DNA of 64,000 nucleotides from Epiperipatus broadwayi (taxonomy: Eukaryota; Onychophora; Udeonychophora; Euonychophora; Peripatidae), in contig JAQFVV010012394.1 of the NCBI GenBank assembly GCA_028023455.1, forward strand, positions 30,160,385 to 30,224,384, read 5' to 3'. A model generated the notes under the pieces. It saw only the letters and a program-made list of their open reading frames with translations, did not search any database and was not told where the DNA came from. The translations under genes and the position numbers were made by a program. Below are positions 63,880-64,000 of the stretch, one piece after another. Each line of letters opens with the position of its first letter. Positions within the stretch are counted from its first letter, which is position 1.

Positions 63880-64000
63880 ATAAGACCATTCATGGTCACA
63901 TGCACACACTGGTGCTATTCATGACAACTTATAACATATTATATAAAGTTAATATTATGAAGTTGGAAAGGGATGGGATCACTCTTTATTCAGTTTAGCT

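Overview
This window is intronic or intergenic DNA from an AT-rich invertebrate animal genome. Support for that comes from spliceable exons with GT/AG borders, collagen Gly-X-Y coding, RTE and other LINEs, Penelope-like, Ty3/Gypsy and foldback elements, and abundant (TA)n and (TATC)n microsatellites. The phylum cannot be fixed from sequence alone. No complete host gene is visible. The only likely host coding pieces are on the minus strand: a 51-nt collagen-type exon at 10616-10666 and a candidate first or early exon at 63791-63879. If both belong to one gene, nearly the whole window is its introns, but that link is unproven.

Layout. 0.5-2.0 kb: a composite foldback element (family A) made of two direct 466-467 bp units plus an inverted unit, flanked by one 12-bp target-site duplication (TSD). 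3.5-4.3 kb: a 313-bp tandem repeat. 10.6 kb: the collagen exon beside a small MITE. 11.2-13.6 kb: a nearly pure TATC array of about 2.37 kb. 14.5-20.2 kb: three more family A foldbacks, a smaller foldback with a 13-bp TSD, and a decayed Penelope-like element with reverse transcriptase and a GIY-YIG endonuclease motif. 21.9-31.5 kb: a 9.7-kb non-autonomous LTR retrotransposon (minus strand) with LTRs of 3.16 and 3.28 kb, a clear primer-binding site and polypurine tract, and one 535-codon ORF that joins a Gag-like acidic/coiled-coil half to 17-residue repeats and an integrase-tail remnant. 31.6-34.2 kb: small terminal-repeat elements and a hammerhead-like repeat. 36.8-42.6 kb: a young Ty3/Gypsy element with 575-bp LTRs about 99% identical and a TTATC TSD, but with stops, a frameshift, an altered protease motif and a 354-bp tandem duplication. 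44.6-48.6 kb: a decayed LINE carrying a nested foldback. 49-55.3 kb: microsatellites, inverted repeats and dispersed repeats, including family B foldbacks with hammerhead-like cores. 57.5-59.7 kb: a 5'-truncated RTE-type LINE. 59.8-63.8 kb: diverged repeats and quiet AT-rich DNA.

The most interesting theme is a set of unrelated foldback repeats with 12-14 bp TSDs. Two of the families, A and B, carry a hammerhead-ribozyme-like core in each arm, and a Penelope-like element lies nearby. Penelope-like elements are known to use GIY-YIG endonuclease and to carry hammerhead motifs in terminal repeats that can be direct or inverted. The second theme is the giant-LTR, pol-less retrotransposon. Many elements here also end in (TA)n next to TTGTAAC or TTGTGAC, suggesting repeated insertion into TA microsatellites.
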